64,000 nucleotides of DNA from Pseudomonas sp. UFMG81 (GCF_015354575.1 NZ_JACAFQ010000016.1:42348-106347); one strand, 5' to 3'. Shown: positions 1 to 8,419, counted from the stretch's first letter. The notes: generated by a model not told the origin, from the sequence alone. Translations and numbers: made by a program.

Positions 1-1
1 C

Positions 2-202
2 TCGCTGGTGCGCTTCGGCGGTGACCAGGCCAAGTACGACGCCACTTATGCTGGCGCCGAGCCGATCCAGCCGCAGGATATCGCCGACACCATCTTCTGG
101 ATCCTCAACCAACCGGCACACATCAACATCAACAGCCTCGAGTTGATGCCGGTGAGCCAGGACTGGGCGGGGTTCTCGATCGATCGCTCAGCCAAGGGCT
201 GA
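2..202 (+). CDS. ydfG: SDR oxidoreductase, YdfG-like, C-terminal fragment
   Basis: This is the last ~66 codons of a gene that begins before the window. The frame is open from the first bases and stops at 200-202. The segment PAHININSLELMPV followed by an aromatic/Gly stretch matches the C-terminus of the YdfG family, NADP-dependent 3-hydroxy acid dehydrogenases of the short-chain dehydrogenase/reductase superfamily. They act in the cytoplasm on L-allo-threonine, serine or 3-hydroxypropionate. The Rossmann nucleotide site and the YxxxK catalytic residues lie outside the window, so substrate and integrity cannot be judged. A REP element follows the stop directly. Confidence 0.75.
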   Translation, partial: SLVRFGGDQAKYDATYAGAEPIQPQDIADTIFWILNQPAHININSLELMPVSQDWAGFSIDRSAKG

Positions 203-215
203 TGCGCGAATGATT

Positions 216-252
216 GCGGGGCAAGCTCGTGGGAGCGGGCTTGCCCCGCGAT
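216..252. repeat. REP element, GGGAGCGGGCTTGCCC type
   Basis: Short imperfect palindrome with arms related to GCGGGGCAAG and CTTGCCCCGC. It lies between the ydfG stop and the convergent epimerase gene and belongs to the same family as the copies at 1418, 15487, 23207, 28338 and 54441. Confidence 0.8.
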
Positions 253-256
253 AGCG

Positions 257-1357
257 TCAGATTAGGCGCTGTAGACCATCCAGGCAGGTTGCCAAGTGAT
301 AGGGCGTGGTAGATGGCATGTCGTGTCGGCTGACTGCGCCGCTACCATCCCGGCACTCATGCCAGCCGCCCTCATGCAGAAACTGCCCTTCAAGGGCTTG
401 CAACTGCCCAAGTAGTTTTTCATCGCTGCCTGAGCGCAGTGCCAGCGCCCGCAGATACTCCGCCTGCGCCCAGATGCGCTGGGTGGCGTCGAGCACCTTG
501 CCGTCCACATCCAGCATCGCCAGCACCGCCGAGTCTTTCACGCCGCATTGTTCGGCGTACTCGAACGCACGGCTGATGGAGGCATGCAGCGGCGTGCCGC
601 GCAGCAGCGGCGAGGTGTCGAGCAGGTAGAACCACTCGAACTGATGGCCAGGCTCGAACCAGTTATCCACAACCCCACGCGGCTTTTCCAGCATCAGGCC
701 GTGCACCGGCTCTACGAACTGCGCCTGCAAGCCATCGCACAGGTGTAGCAGCGACTGGCGGGCCTCTTCATCTTCACGCACCGCCAGCACTTGCAGGAAG
801 GCTTCGGCCAGGTGCATCTGCGGGTTCTGCAGCGGGCCGCTGCCCAGGTCCGACCAGTCCTCACCCAGGCTGGCCTCGTACAGGCCATCATCGCGGGCGA
901 ACTGCTCGGCGATTACTTCCAGGGCGCCATTGAGCGTGGCCTCGACCAGCCCTTCGCCAACCTTGCCCCAGTAGTGAGCGCAAGCGAACACGATGAAGGC
1001 GTGGGTGTAGAGGTCCTTGCGCCGGTCCAGCGGCTTGCCGTTGGCGTCGATGCTGTAGAACCAGCCACCGTGCTCGGCGTCGTGGAAGTGTTTTTGCAGC
1101 GAGCGGAACAGCGCCGCTGCACGTTCGGCCGCGCCCGGTTGCTCGATACGGCTGCTGAACAGGTACAGCTGGCGCGCGCAGGCCATGGCGCGGTAGCGCT
1201 GGACTGGCAGCGGGCGATGCTGGGCATCCAGGGCTTCATAGGGCAGCGCCATGTCGGCGTTCCAGCCCGGGCCTTGCCACAGCGGCACGATGCGTTCGGC
1301 GAAGTGCTGTTGGAAACGGGTCAACGCAGGGCGGGGGTCGGACATGCTGGCGCTCAT
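257..1357 (-). CDS. AGE family epimerase/isomerase (N-acylglucosamine 2-epimerase fold)
   Basis: About 366 aa, the usual size of the AGE superfamily ((alpha/alpha)6 barrel, PF07221), which includes N-acylglucosamine 2-epimerases, D-mannose isomerases and cellobiose epimerases. Supporting features are an early Arg-rich segment (QRYRAMACARQLYLFS), the GGWFYSID strand, a DLYTHAFIVFACAHY helix and a C-terminal QAEYLRALALR helix. Because it lacks a neighbouring sialic-acid pathway, a mannose/fructose isomerase role is more likely, but this is inference. The frame stays open into the REP at 1418-1476, so the true start lies inside it. Met at 1357 or Met at 1345 (MSDPRPALTRF) are the candidates; neither has a strong ribosome binding site. 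Confidence 0.8.
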   Translation of the reverse strand: MSASMSDPRPALTRFQQHFAERIVPLWQGPGWNADMALPYEALDAQHRPLPVQRYRAMACARQLYLFSSRIEQPGAAERAAALFRSLQKHFHDAEHGGWFYSIDANGKPLDRRKDLYTHAFIVFACAHYWGKVGEGLVEATLNGALEVIAEQFARDDGLYEASLGEDWSDLGSGPLQNPQMHLAEAFLQVLAVREDEEARQSLLHLCDGLQAQFVEPVHGLMLEKPRGVVDNWFEPGHQFEWFYLLDTSPLLRGTPLHASISRAFEYAEQCGVKDSAVLAMLDVDGKVLDATQRIWAQAEYLRALALRSGSDEKLLGQLQALEGQFLHEGGWHECRDGSGAVSRHDMPSTTPYHLATCLDGLQRLI

Positions 1358-1417
1358 GGACGGTCGGGCAGGGCGCCATGGTAGCAGACGGGGTTCACGG
1401 TTGCTTGTGCCGGCCAA

Positions 1418-1476
1418 ATCGCGGGGCAAGCCCGCTCCCACGTTGTACTGCGTGGGAGCGGGCTTGCCCCGCGATG
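1418..1476. repeat. REP pair, inverted
   Basis: Two REP arms (CGCGGGGCAAGCCCGCTCCCAC and its complement) separated by a short spacer form a palindromic doublet between the epimerase start and the 3' end of the TetR gene. Confidence 0.85.
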
Positions 1477-1499
1477 AGGGTCGTAAAGGCAAAATCAGT

Positions 1500-2132
1500 T
1501 CAGCCCGGGTTCCCCAATCCCTGCCAATGCCGCGCACCGACGAAGATGAAGCGCAGCTGCTGGGTGATCTTCTCTTGCGCAGTCAGCACCTGCGGATCGT
1601 CTGCCTCCGGGCTGTCGATCAGCTCCGGCAGGGTGGCGAACACGGTCTTGACCACCAGGTCGGCCATCACCCCCAACGCGGCGCCGTCCAGGTGCTGCCA
1701 GCGCGGCATGCGCGCAAGGTCGGTGGCAAGGTCGGCGCTGATGCCCTGGCGCAGGCGGGCGATGGCCTGGCGTACCGGCTGCGAGCCACCGTATTGCTCG
1801 CGGGCGAGGAACAGGAACTGGGCGCGGTGGGCGTTGACCACGTCGAGGAAGATGCGCACCGAGGCGTCGGTGATGCCGCCCAGTTCGAATTCGTTGTGGC
1901 GCACCAGGCGAATGGTCTGGCGGAAGGTGGTGTCGACCTCGGCGACCAGGGCCAAACCCAGGGCGTCCATGTCGGGGAAGTGGCGGTAGAACCCCGTGGG
2001 CACGATCCCGGCGGCCTTGGCCACTTCGCGCAGGCTGATGCCGCCGAAACCGCGGCCGCTCTCCATGAGCTGGCAGGCAGCATCCAGCAGGGCCTGGCGG
2101 GTCAGTAGCTTCTGTTCGGCACGCGGTAGCAT
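1500..2132 (-). CDS. TetR-family repressor, FabR/DesT type
   Basis: About 210 aa from Met at 2132. The N-terminal helix-turn-helix (ISLREVAKAAGIVPTGFYRH, roughly residues 34-53) and the flanking RAEQKLLTRQALLDAA segment closely resemble E. coli FabR and P. aeruginosa DesT. Those repressors sense the saturated/unsaturated acyl-CoA or acyl-ACP balance and control unsaturated fatty-acid synthesis or desaturation. No desaturase or fab gene is adjacent, so the target is elsewhere or the role differs. An in-frame ATG at 2165 is less likely as the start: it lies close to the terminator of the upstream gene and has no ribosome binding site. Confidence 0.8.
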   Translation of the reverse strand: MLPRAEQKLLTRQALLDAACQLMESGRGFGGISLREVAKAAGIVPTGFYRHFPDMDALGLALVAEVDTTFRQTIRLVRHNEFELGGITDASVRIFLDVVNAHRAQFLFLAREQYGGSQPVRQAIARLRQGISADLATDLARMPRWQHLDGAALGVMADLVVKTVFATLPELIDSPEADDPQVLTAQEKITQQLRFIFVGARHWQGLGNPG

Positions 2133-2171
2133 CGGGCAACATCTTGTGGTGGTGAGGCTGGGCATTCTGGA

Positions 2172-2205
2172 TAAAAAAACAAAGCCCGGTCAATGGACCG
2201 GGCTT
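2172..2205 (-). terminator. Rho-independent terminator of the repeat-protein gene
   Basis: A 10-bp stem (AAGCCCGGTC / GACCGGGCTT) with a 4-nt loop is followed on the minus strand by a TTTTTTT tract, ~50 nt downstream of the stop at 2255. Confidence 0.85.
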
Positions 2206-2254
2206 GGAGGGGAGCAGGCGCAGCGGGGCGGGTTGTTGTTCTCGGCCATGGCGA

Positions 2255-2845
2255 TCAGCTCACACGGCTGAGTTCGACCAGGCGATCCGAGCCACCTTCG
2301 GCTACACGGTTGTTGCGTTCCAGCAGACGGTCCGAACCACCTTCGGCAACGCGGTTGTTGCGTTCGATCAAACGGTCCGAGCCACCTTCGGCTACACGGT
2401 TGTTGCGTTCCAGCAGACGGTCCGAACCACCTTCGGCAACGCGGTTGTTGCGTTCGATCAAACGGTCCGAGCCACCTTCGGCTACACGGTTGTTACGTTC
2501 CAGCAGACGGTCCGAGCCACCTTCGGCAACACGGTTGTTGCGTTCCAGCAGACGGTCCGAGCCACCTTCGGCAACGCGGTTGTTACGTTCGATCAGACGG
2601 TCCGAGCCACCTTCGGCAACGCGGTTGTTGCGTTCGATCAGGCGGTCCGAGCCACCTTCGGCAACGCGACCGGCACGTTCCTGGAGGCGTTCGGCGCCAC
2701 CTTCGGCCAGGGTGTTCAGCGGTTGGCTGACGGTGGCCGCGCTGGAGCGGGACTCGGCGCTCAAGTGCTGGTCATCGGCGGGCAGGGCGAAAGCGTTGGC
2801 AGCAAGGACGGAGAGGGTCAGGCTCAGCAGCAGATGGCGTTTCAT
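2255..2845 (-). CDS. Exported protein built of 15-residue RVAEGGSDRL(I/L)ERNN repeats
   Basis: 196 aa from the ATG at 2845, which has a good GAGGAG ribosome binding site. Residues 1-20 (MKRHLLLSLTLSVLAANAFA) are a clear signal peptide, so the mature protein is periplasmic or secreted. After a ~30-residue linker come ten consecutive 15-residue units: one degenerate (TLAEGGAERLQERAG), eight near-identical (RVAEGGSDRLIERNN or the same with LL), and one truncated at the C-terminus. No catalytic motif is visible. Each unit carries acidic and basic residues with a Gly-Gly turn. Similar pseudomonad proteins have, from memory, been labelled hypothetical or phage infection protein; that label is not supported by anything seen here. 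The gene is monocistronic with its own terminator. Confidence 0.85.
   Translation of the reverse strand: MKRHLLLSLTLSVLAANAFALPADDQHLSAESRSSAATVSQPLNTLAEGGAERLQERAGRVAEGGSDRLIERNNRVAEGGSDRLIERNNRVAEGGSDRLLERNNRVAEGGSDRLLERNNRVAEGGSDRLIERNNRVAEGGSDRLLERNNRVAEGGSDRLIERNNRVAEGGSDRLLERNNRVAEGGSDRLVELSRVS
2264..2713. repeat. 45-bp tandem repeats inside the repeat protein
   Basis: Ten in-frame 45-bp units; the eight central ones (2309-2668) are almost identical. Ile- and Leu-type units partly alternate, and silent differences are shared at 90-bp spacing, which points to recent duplication of two-unit blocks. Confidence 0.9.
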
Positions 2846-3183
2846 GATTCGGTGCTCCTCTGGGGGGCTGGAAAGTGGGTACGGAGCCAATGCTACGCCC
2901 GGTAACGCCAGAGAAAAGTTCAATAGGGTAATGGTAACAATCGACGGGATTGATACTCGCAGCGGATGGCTCTGCCGCAATGTTTTCAGCGCGGATAAAG
3001 GCCAGTGGCCTTCACGGTTTTGCGGTAACGCCAACCCGACTCTCAAGCCAGAGTGCGGAAAAACCCGAGAAAAAACTCCGCTATCATGGCGCCCGGATAA
3101 AACCCCGCCGGCTTTCATCAGTCCCATTGATTAAGTGCCACCGTTTCGCCCGCTTTGTGCCATACAGCCAGGAGAACCACGCA
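2846..3183. other. Divergent intergenic region between the repeat protein and the asmA-like gene
   Basis: 338 bp without a convincing ORF. It must contain the promoters of both flanking genes. A TATCAT sequence in the AT-richer stretch near 3080 is a possible -10 for the rightward gene, but no good -35 is visible. No REP or hairpin stands out. Confidence 0.5.
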
Positions 3184-5250
3184 ATGACGCGCCCCGCCAG
3201 AATCCTTGTCTGGACCCTCGCCACCCTGGCCACCTTGCTGGCGATCCTGGTGGTGGTGATCGCCACCTTCGACTGGAACCGCGTCAAGCCGCTGCTCAAC
3301 GAGAAGGTCTCCGAGGCCCTGCACCGTCCGTTCGCGATCAACGGCAACCTTGCCGTGCACTGGCGCACCGAGCCTGAAGAGGGCGGCTGGCGCGCCTACG
3401 TGCCCTGGCCGCACTTCACCGCCGAAGACCTCACCTTGGGCAACCCCGAGTGGCTCAAGGAGCCGCGCATGGTGGGCCTTGAGCGCGTCGAGTTTCGCCT
3501 GGCGCCGCTGCCGCTGATCGTCCAGCGCATCAGCATCCCGCGCATCGACCTGGTCAAGCCCAGCGCCAGCCTCACGCGCCTGGCCGATGGCCGGGCCAAC
3601 TGGGCGTTCGACCTGGGGCCGAAGGACGAGAACGAACCCCCGTCGAAGTGGGTGCTGGACATCGGTGCCATCGGCTTCGACCAAGGCAACGTCAGTTTCG
3701 ACGACCAGACCTTGAAAACCAGCATGAAGGTGCAGATCGACCCGCTGGGCAAGCCGGTGCCGTTCAGCGACATCGTCGGCAAGGCCCGCGCCGAAAAGGT
3801 CGGCAACGCCCAGGACTACGCGTTCGGCCTGAAGGCCCAGGGCCGCTACAAGGGCCAGGCGGTGGCCGCCACCGGCAAGATCGGTGGCCTGTTGGCCTTG
3901 CAGGACGCCAGCCAGCCATTCCCGCTACAGGCTGACGCGCGCATTGGCGACACTCGCGTGGTGCTGGCCGGCACCCTTACCGACCCCCGCAACCTGGGGG
4001 CCCTTGACCTGCGCCTGAAGCTGTCGGGCAGCAGTCTGGGCAATCTCTACCCGCTGACCGGCGTGACCCTGCCGGACACCCCGGCCTACGAGACCGACGG
4101 CCACCTCACGGCCAACCTGCACGCCGCCGAAGGTGCGCAGTTCCGCTACGAAGGCTTCAACGGCAAGATCGGCGCCAGCGACATCCATGGCGACCTGGCC
4201 TTCGTCGCCAGCCAGCCGCGCCCCAAGCTGTCCGGCAACCTGGTCTCCAACCAACTGCTGTTCAAGGACCTCGCGCCGCTGATCGGCGCCGACTCCAACA
4301 GTGCGCAGAAGGCCCGTGGTGGCGCCAGCAAGCAGCCCTCGGGCAAGGTGCTGCCGGTGGAGGAATTTCGCACCGACCGCTGGCGCGCCATGGACGCCGA
4401 CGTGACCTTCGCCGGCAAACGCATCGTGCACAGCGAGAAACTGCCGTTCAACGACCTGTCCGCCCATGTGATCCTCGACGATGGCCTGCTGCGCCTGGAA
4501 CCGCTGCGTTTCGGCGTGGCAGGCGGCAACCTCGGTGCCAACATCCGCCTGGATGGGCGCGGCACCCCACTGCAGGGGCGTGCGCAGTTGACCGCCCGTG
4601 GCTTCAAGCTCAAGCAGTTGTTCCCAGGCTTCGCACCGATGCAGACCACCTTCGGCGAGCTCAATGGTGACGCCGACCTCAGTGGCCGGGGTAACTCGGT
4701 GGCAGCGCTGCTGGGCTCTTCGAACGGCGATCTGCGCCTGTTGGTCAACGATGGCGCCATCAGCCGCGGGCTGATGGAGATTGCCGGGCTCAACGTGGGC
4801 AACTATGTGATCGGCAAGCTGTTTGGTGACGAGGATGTGAAGATCAATTGCGCGGCGGCGGATGTGGGTATCAAGGATGGGCTGGCCACACCCCGGTTGT
4901 TCGTTTTCGATACCGAGAACGCGATCATCTATGTCAACGGCACGGCCAACTTTGCCAGTGAGCAGCTGGACCTGAAGATCAATCCCGAGTCCAAGGGCGT
5001 ACGGCTGTTCTCGTTGCGCTCGCCCCTGTACGTGCGCGGGCCGTTCGCCAAGCCCAGCGCCGGTGTGCAGGCAGTACCACTGGCACTGCGCGGCGCGGGG
5101 ATGGTGGCGTTGGGTGTGGTGGTGGGGCCTGCGGCGGGGCTGCTGGCACTGATCGCGCCAAGCAGTGGCGATGCGCCGAACCAGTGCACACCCTTGCTGC
5201 AGCAAATGAAAGCCGGCAAGGCGCCGGCGGCGGTGAAGGCCAGGAAATAG
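3184..5250 (+). CDS. AsmA family protein (bridge-like lipid transfer superfamily)
   Basis: 688 aa from the ATG at 3184, preceded by CAGGAG. Residues ~7-29 form one N-terminal transmembrane helix (LATLLAILVVVIATF), followed by a long beta-rich periplasmic region with alternating hydrophobic residues and a C-terminal AsmA_2-type segment (around residues 530-650). This is the usual AsmA architecture. AsmA-like proteins span the periplasm and are implicated in phospholipid transport to, and homeostasis of, the outer membrane. A longer in-frame ORF begins at 2950, but its extra N-terminus is arginine-rich and not membrane-like. The C-terminal end is small-residue and hydrophobic rich, with a basic tail. 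Confidence 0.85.
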   Translation: MTRPARILVWTLATLATLLAILVVVIATFDWNRVKPLLNEKVSEALHRPFAINGNLAVHWRTEPEEGGWRAYVPWPHFTAEDLTLGNPEWLKEPRMVGLERVEFRLAPLPLIVQRISIPRIDLVKPSASLTRLADGRANWAFDLGPKDENEPPSKWVLDIGAIGFDQGNVSFDDQTLKTSMKVQIDPLGKPVPFSDIVGKARAEKVGNAQDYAFGLKAQGRYKGQAVAATGKIGGLLALQDASQPFPLQADARIGDTRVVLAGTLTDPRNLGALDLRLKLSGSSLGNLYPLTGVTLPDTPAYETDGHLTANLHAAEGAQFRYEGFNGKIGASDIHGDLAFVASQPRPKLSGNLVSNQLLFKDLAPLIGADSNSAQKARGGASKQPSGKVLPVEEFRTDRWRAMDADVTFAGKRIVHSEKLPFNDLSAHVILDDGLLRLEPLRFGVAGGNLGANIRLDGRGTPLQGRAQLTARGFKLKQLFPGFAPMQTTFGELNGDADLSGRGNSVAALLGSSNGDLRLLVNDGAISRGLMEIAGLNVGNYVIGKLFGDEDVKINCAAADVGIKDGLATPRLFVFDTENAIIYVNGTANFASEQLDLKINPESKGVRLFSLRSPLYVRGPFAKPSAGVQAVPLALRGAGMVALGVVVGPAAGLLALIAPSSGDAPNQCTPLLQQMKAGKAPAAVKARK

Positions 5251-5351
5251 GGCCGCTTTGCGGCCCAGTCGCGACACAAGGCCGCTCCTACAGGTAATCG
5301 CGGTCGTCTGTAGGAGCGGCCTTGTGTCGCGAAAAGGGCGCAAGGCGCCCT
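5251..5351. repeat. REP doublet, putida type (CCGCTCCTACAGG)
   Basis: Inverted pair of GACACAAGGCCGCTCCTACA and TGTAGGAGCGGCCTTGTGTC flanked by GGCCGCTTTGCGGCC and GGGCGCAAGGCGCCC hairpins. It lies between the convergent asmA-like and ferritin-like genes. Confidence 0.95.
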
Positions 5352-5357
5352 CAGGGT

Positions 5358-5885
5358 TCACAACCCCTGCAACAGATCCGACATATCGTCCGCGTGCTCT
5401 TCTTCCTGGGCCAGGATGTCCTCGAAGATCCGCCGCGTGGTCGGGTCGCTGTCACCGATGTACTGGATGATCTCCCGATAGCTGTCGATGGCGATGCGCT
5501 CGGCCACCAGGTCTTCCAGCACCATCTCCTTCAGGTTCTTGCCCTCAACGTACTGGGCATGGGAGTGCTTGCTCAGGTTGTCCGGGTTGAAGTCCGGCTC
5601 GCCGCCCAGCTGCACGATGCGCTCGGCCAGCTTGTCGGCGTGCTCGGCTTCCTGGGTGGCATGTTCGAGAAACTCTGTGGCAGCGACACTGGCCTTGATG
5701 CCGCTGGCCATGAAGTAGTGGCGCTTGTAGCGCAATACGCACACCAGCTCGGTGGCCAGCGACTCGTTGAGCAGGCGCAGGATCTGCTCGCGGTCGGCGT
5801 GGTAACCCTCGGTCACTGCGCCGTTTTCGGCGTGCTGGCGCGCGCGTTCGCGCAGGGTCTTCACATCGGTCAGTTCAACACTCAT
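5358..5885 (-). CDS. Ferritin-like / bacterioferritin-type four-helix protein
   Basis: 175 aa. Long amphipathic helices carry the carboxylate and histidine pattern of ferritin-like diiron proteins: an early Glu (LLNESLATELVCVLRYKRH), a QEAEHADKLAERI helix, and a final AQEEEHADDMSDLL helix. These correspond to the two ExxH ligand sets. A role in iron storage or DNA/oxidative protection is inferred from the family. The start at 5885 is preferred to the in-frame ATG at 5891, because the GGAG motif sits 6 nt upstream of the former and directly abuts the latter. It is followed on the same strand by nothing; osmE lies upstream, 24 nt away. Confidence 0.8.
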   Translation of the reverse strand: MSVELTDVKTLRERARQHAENGAVTEGYHADREQILRLLNESLATELVCVLRYKRHYFMASGIKASVAATEFLEHATQEAEHADKLAERIVQLGGEPDFNPDNLSKHSHAQYVEGKNLKEMVLEDLVAERIAIDSYREIIQYIGDSDPTTRRIFEDILAQEEEHADDMSDLLQGL

Positions 5886-5909
5886 GGTCATCTCCGAAAG
5901 TATCAGGGG

Positions 5910-6251
5910 TCATGCGCCGTGGACGGCGTCGCTGTCTTCTTGCCGTTGCTTGCAGGTCTTGAAGCCCTTGGCGTCGACATGGCCGGTGGCGTCGAAGCGC
6001 ACGTAGTAGGGCTGCTGCTGGCCTTCGTGGTTGAGGATGTAGTCGTTGCAGGTGCCGCCATGGGGCAGGTCGATGACATTCGAAGGGCTACCACCAATGG
6101 CGATGACTTTCTGCATGGTCATGCCGTTCTCCACCTGCTTGACCAGCGGCTGGTCACGGTAGGTCACGTAGTCCACCGGGTTTTCCGGGCGGCTGCCGCA
6201 GGCGGCGAGGGTGGCGCTTGCCAGAAGAATGGCCAGGGTCTGCTTGTACAT
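5910..6251 (-). CDS. osmE: Osmotically inducible lipoprotein OsmE
   Basis: 113 aa with a lipoprotein signal: residues 1-18 are hydrophobic and end in a LAAC lipobox, with Cys18 as the lipidation site. The rest is an SmpA/OmlA-type domain. GTCNDYIL and the YYVRFDATGHVDAKGFKTC end match E. coli OsmE, including the two conserved cysteines. OsmE is an osmotic-stress lipoprotein of unclear molecular role. The ferritin-like gene lies 24 nt downstream on the same strand, so the two may be co-transcribed as a stress unit. Confidence 0.88.
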   Translation of the reverse strand: MYKQTLAILLASATLAACGSRPENPVDYVTYRDQPLVKQVENGMTMQKVIAIGGSPSNVIDLPHGGTCNDYILNHEGQQQPYYVRFDATGHVDAKGFKTCKQRQEDSDAVHGA

Positions 6252-6375
6252 GGTCCCGCTCCTTGCTCAAGGGTCTGTTCTGCTTGGAACCGCACGGCGC
6301 GCCGGGAGTTCGATTGCGATGGGCGTCGGCGGGGCGCTACTGTTGGCCGGTCGTCCATGGAAGAGGGCAAAAGCC

Positions 6376-7266
6376 ATGACCCAGGCGTTGGCCACGCGAT
6401 ACCCACTGGTGCTGGTGCCGGGCATGCTCGGTTTCGTGCGGGTGCTGTTCTACCCCTACTGGTTCGGCATCCCCTCGGCGTTGCGCCGGGGCGGCGCGCA
6501 GGTGTTCCCGGTGCAGGTCTCGCCGGTGCATTCCAGCGAGGTGCGTGGCGAGCAGTTGCTGGCCATCATTGAGGACATCTGCCAGCGCACGGGGGCCGAG
6601 AAGGTCAACCTGATCGGCCATAGCCAGGGGGCGCTGAGTGCCCGCTACGCGGCAGCCAAACGCCCGGACCGGGTGGCATCGGTGACTTCGGTGGCCGGCC
6701 CCAACCATGGCTCGGAGCTGGCCGATCACTTGGAACGCACGGCACCGGGCGATTCGCCCCAGGGGCGCATCCTCAAGGCGGTGCTGCATGGTTTGGCGGT
6801 GTTGCTGGTGTGGTTGGAGACCGGCTGGCGCCGCGACCCGTTGCCGATCGACGTGCATGCCTCGCATCAGTCGTTGACCAGCGCCGGGGTGGCGCTGTTC
6901 AACCAGGCTTATCCACAGGGGCTGCCCGAAATCTGGGGCGGGGAGGGGCCGGGTGAGGTGAACGGTGTGCGCTATTACTCCTGGTCCGGCACCTTGCAGC
7001 CTGGGCTCACCGACCAGGGGCGCAACCGTTTCGATGGCAGCAACCGCTTCTGCCGCCTGTTCGCCCGCAGCTTCGTCAAGGAGAAGGGCCAGTGCGATGG
7101 CATGGTCGGGCGCTTCAGTTCGCACCTGGGCCAGGTGATTGGTGATGACTACCCGCTCGATCACCTGGATATCGTCAACCAGTCGCTGGGTGCGGTGGGC
7201 AAGGGCGCCGAGCCGGTGCGGCTGTTTACCGAGCATGCGGCACGGCTCAAGGCGGCGGGGTTGTGA
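6376..7266 (+). CDS. Triacylglycerol lipase, family I (lactonizing lipase-like), without signal peptide
   Basis: 296 aa alpha/beta hydrolase. The N-terminus reads YPLVLVPGMLGF, the nucleophile elbow is GHSQG (Ser83), and Asp241 (CDGMVG) and His263 (DHLDIVNQ) complete the triad in the positions found in P. aeruginosa LipA. Oxyanion and substrate segments such as YWFGIPSALRR and EVRGEQLL are also LipA-like. Unlike LipA it has no export signal: the protein starts directly at the catalytic domain from the ATG at 6376, which is preceded by AAGAGG. No lipase foldase (lif) gene is next to it. It may be intracellular or leave the cell another way. Confidence 0.8.
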   Translation: MTQALATRYPLVLVPGMLGFVRVLFYPYWFGIPSALRRGGAQVFPVQVSPVHSSEVRGEQLLAIIEDICQRTGAEKVNLIGHSQGALSARYAAAKRPDRVASVTSVAGPNHGSELADHLERTAPGDSPQGRILKAVLHGLAVLLVWLETGWRRDPLPIDVHASHQSLTSAGVALFNQAYPQGLPEIWGGEGPGEVNGVRYYSWSGTLQPGLTDQGRNRFDGSNRFCRLFARSFVKEKGQCDGMVGRFSSHLGQVIGDDYPLDHLDIVNQSLGAVGKGAEPVRLFTEHAARLKAAGL

Positions 7267-7293
7267 CGGCCTTGTGCAAGGCTTGAGATCCTT

Positions 7294-7397
7294 GGGGCCG
7301 CTACGCGGCCCTTTCGCGACACAAGGCCGCTCCTACAGGTGATCGCGGTCTACTGTAGGAGCGGCCTTGTGCCGCGAAAGGAGCGCGTAGCGCTCCC
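7294..7397. repeat. REP doublet, putida type
   Basis: Inverted CCGCTCCTACAGG / CTGTAGGAGCGG pair with flanking GGGCCGCTACGCGGCC-type hairpins between the lipase and DMT genes, which converge here. Confidence 0.95.
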
Positions 7398-7405
7398 CCT
7401 GCATG

Positions 7406-8278
7406 TTAACGACGCACCGGCGTAGTCCAGCGCTCGGCCAGCAGCACCCCAACCAGTGTCAGCAACCCACCAACCAGGTGATAACTGGCCAACTGCTCAT
7501 CCAGCACTACCGCGGCAATCACCGCCGTCACCACCGGCAGCAAGTTGAAAAACAACGTGGTCCGGCTCGGCCCCAACCGATGCACCGCCTGCATCCACAC
7601 CCGCGGCGCGACCATCGAGGCCAGCACGCAGGCATACACCACCAGGCCAATGTTATGGCCGTTCAGCCCGGTCTTGGGCGACAGCAGGAACAGCGGCAGC
7701 AACACCAGGATCGCCACCAGTATCTGCAGGTACAGCAACTGCATCGGCGGCAGGCGCAGCTGCCATTTCTTCAACAGGAAGCTGTACAGCGCATAGGCGA
7801 AGGTGGCCACCAGCATCATCAGGTCGCCGCCGTTCAAGCCTTGCTGCAACAGGGCTGAGGGCTGGCCGGCCGAGACCACCTCGAGCACGCCGAAGAACGA
7901 CACCAGCGCGCCGAGCAACGCACCATAGCTCAGGCGCTGGCCCAGCCAGGCGATGGACAGCGCCAGCGACATCAGCGGCATCAGCGACAGGATGATGCCC
8001 ATGTTGGTGGCGCTGGTGATGGCGGCGGCGAAGTAGGCCAGGCTCTGGTACACGGCCATGCCCAGCACGCCCAGCACGAACACCTTGCCCAGGTGCGGGC
8101 GGATCGCCGCGCGGTTGCGCCACACCTGGGGCAGCAGGAAGGGGGTGAACAGCAGGCCGGCCAGCAGCCAGCGGTAGAAGCCGATCTCGGCCGGGAAGAT
8201 GGCCCCGGCGGACAGCTTGGTGACCACGGTGTTGCCGGCCCAGATGAGGATGGCGGTGAGGGGGAAGAGGTAGTTCAT
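7406..8278 (-). CDS. EamA/DMT-family inner-membrane transporter
   Basis: 290 aa, about ten transmembrane helices in two EamA repeats (roughly residues 1-140 and 150-285), the size and layout of drug/metabolite transporters such as RhaT/YdcZ relatives. The N-terminus LFPLTAILIWAGNTVVTKLSAG is a typical first EamA helix. The substrate is unknown; members export amino acids, metabolites or drugs. It is transcribed divergently from an AraC-type regulator across a REP doublet, a common arrangement in which the regulator controls the exporter. Confidence 0.85.
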   Translation of the reverse strand: MNYLFPLTAILIWAGNTVVTKLSAGAIFPAEIGFYRWLLAGLLFTPFLLPQVWRNRAAIRPHLGKVFVLGVLGMAVYQSLAYFAAAITSATNMGIILSLMPLMSLALSIAWLGQRLSYGALLGALVSFFGVLEVVSAGQPSALLQQGLNGGDLMMLVATFAYALYSFLLKKWQLRLPPMQLLYLQILVAILVLLPLFLLSPKTGLNGHNIGLVVYACVLASMVAPRVWMQAVHRLGPSRTTLFFNLLPVVTAVIAAVVLDEQLASYHLVGGLLTLVGVLLAERWTTPVRR

Positions 8279-8314
8279 GTAGCAGTGATTCTCTGGGGTG
8301 TTGCGGTGGTTTCT

Positions 8315-8419
8315 GGGGGCGCCTTGCGCCCCTTTCGCGACACAAGGCCGCTCCTACAGGGGAATGCGCTCGCCTGTAGGAGCGGCCTTGTGTCGCGAAA
8401 GGGCTGCAAAGCAGCCCCC
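8315..8419. repeat. REP doublet, putida type
   Basis: Inverted CCGCTCCTACAGG / CTGTAGGAGCGG pair with GGGGCGCCTTGCGCCCC and GGGCTGCAAAGCAGCCC hairpins, placed in the divergent promoter region of the DMT and AraC genes. Confidence 0.95.

Noticed and set aside
2204..2905. Plus-strand 233-codon ORF with QTVRATFGN repeats
   Set aside because: It is the antisense reading of the repeat-protein gene at 2255-2845, which has a signal peptide, ribosome binding site and terminator.
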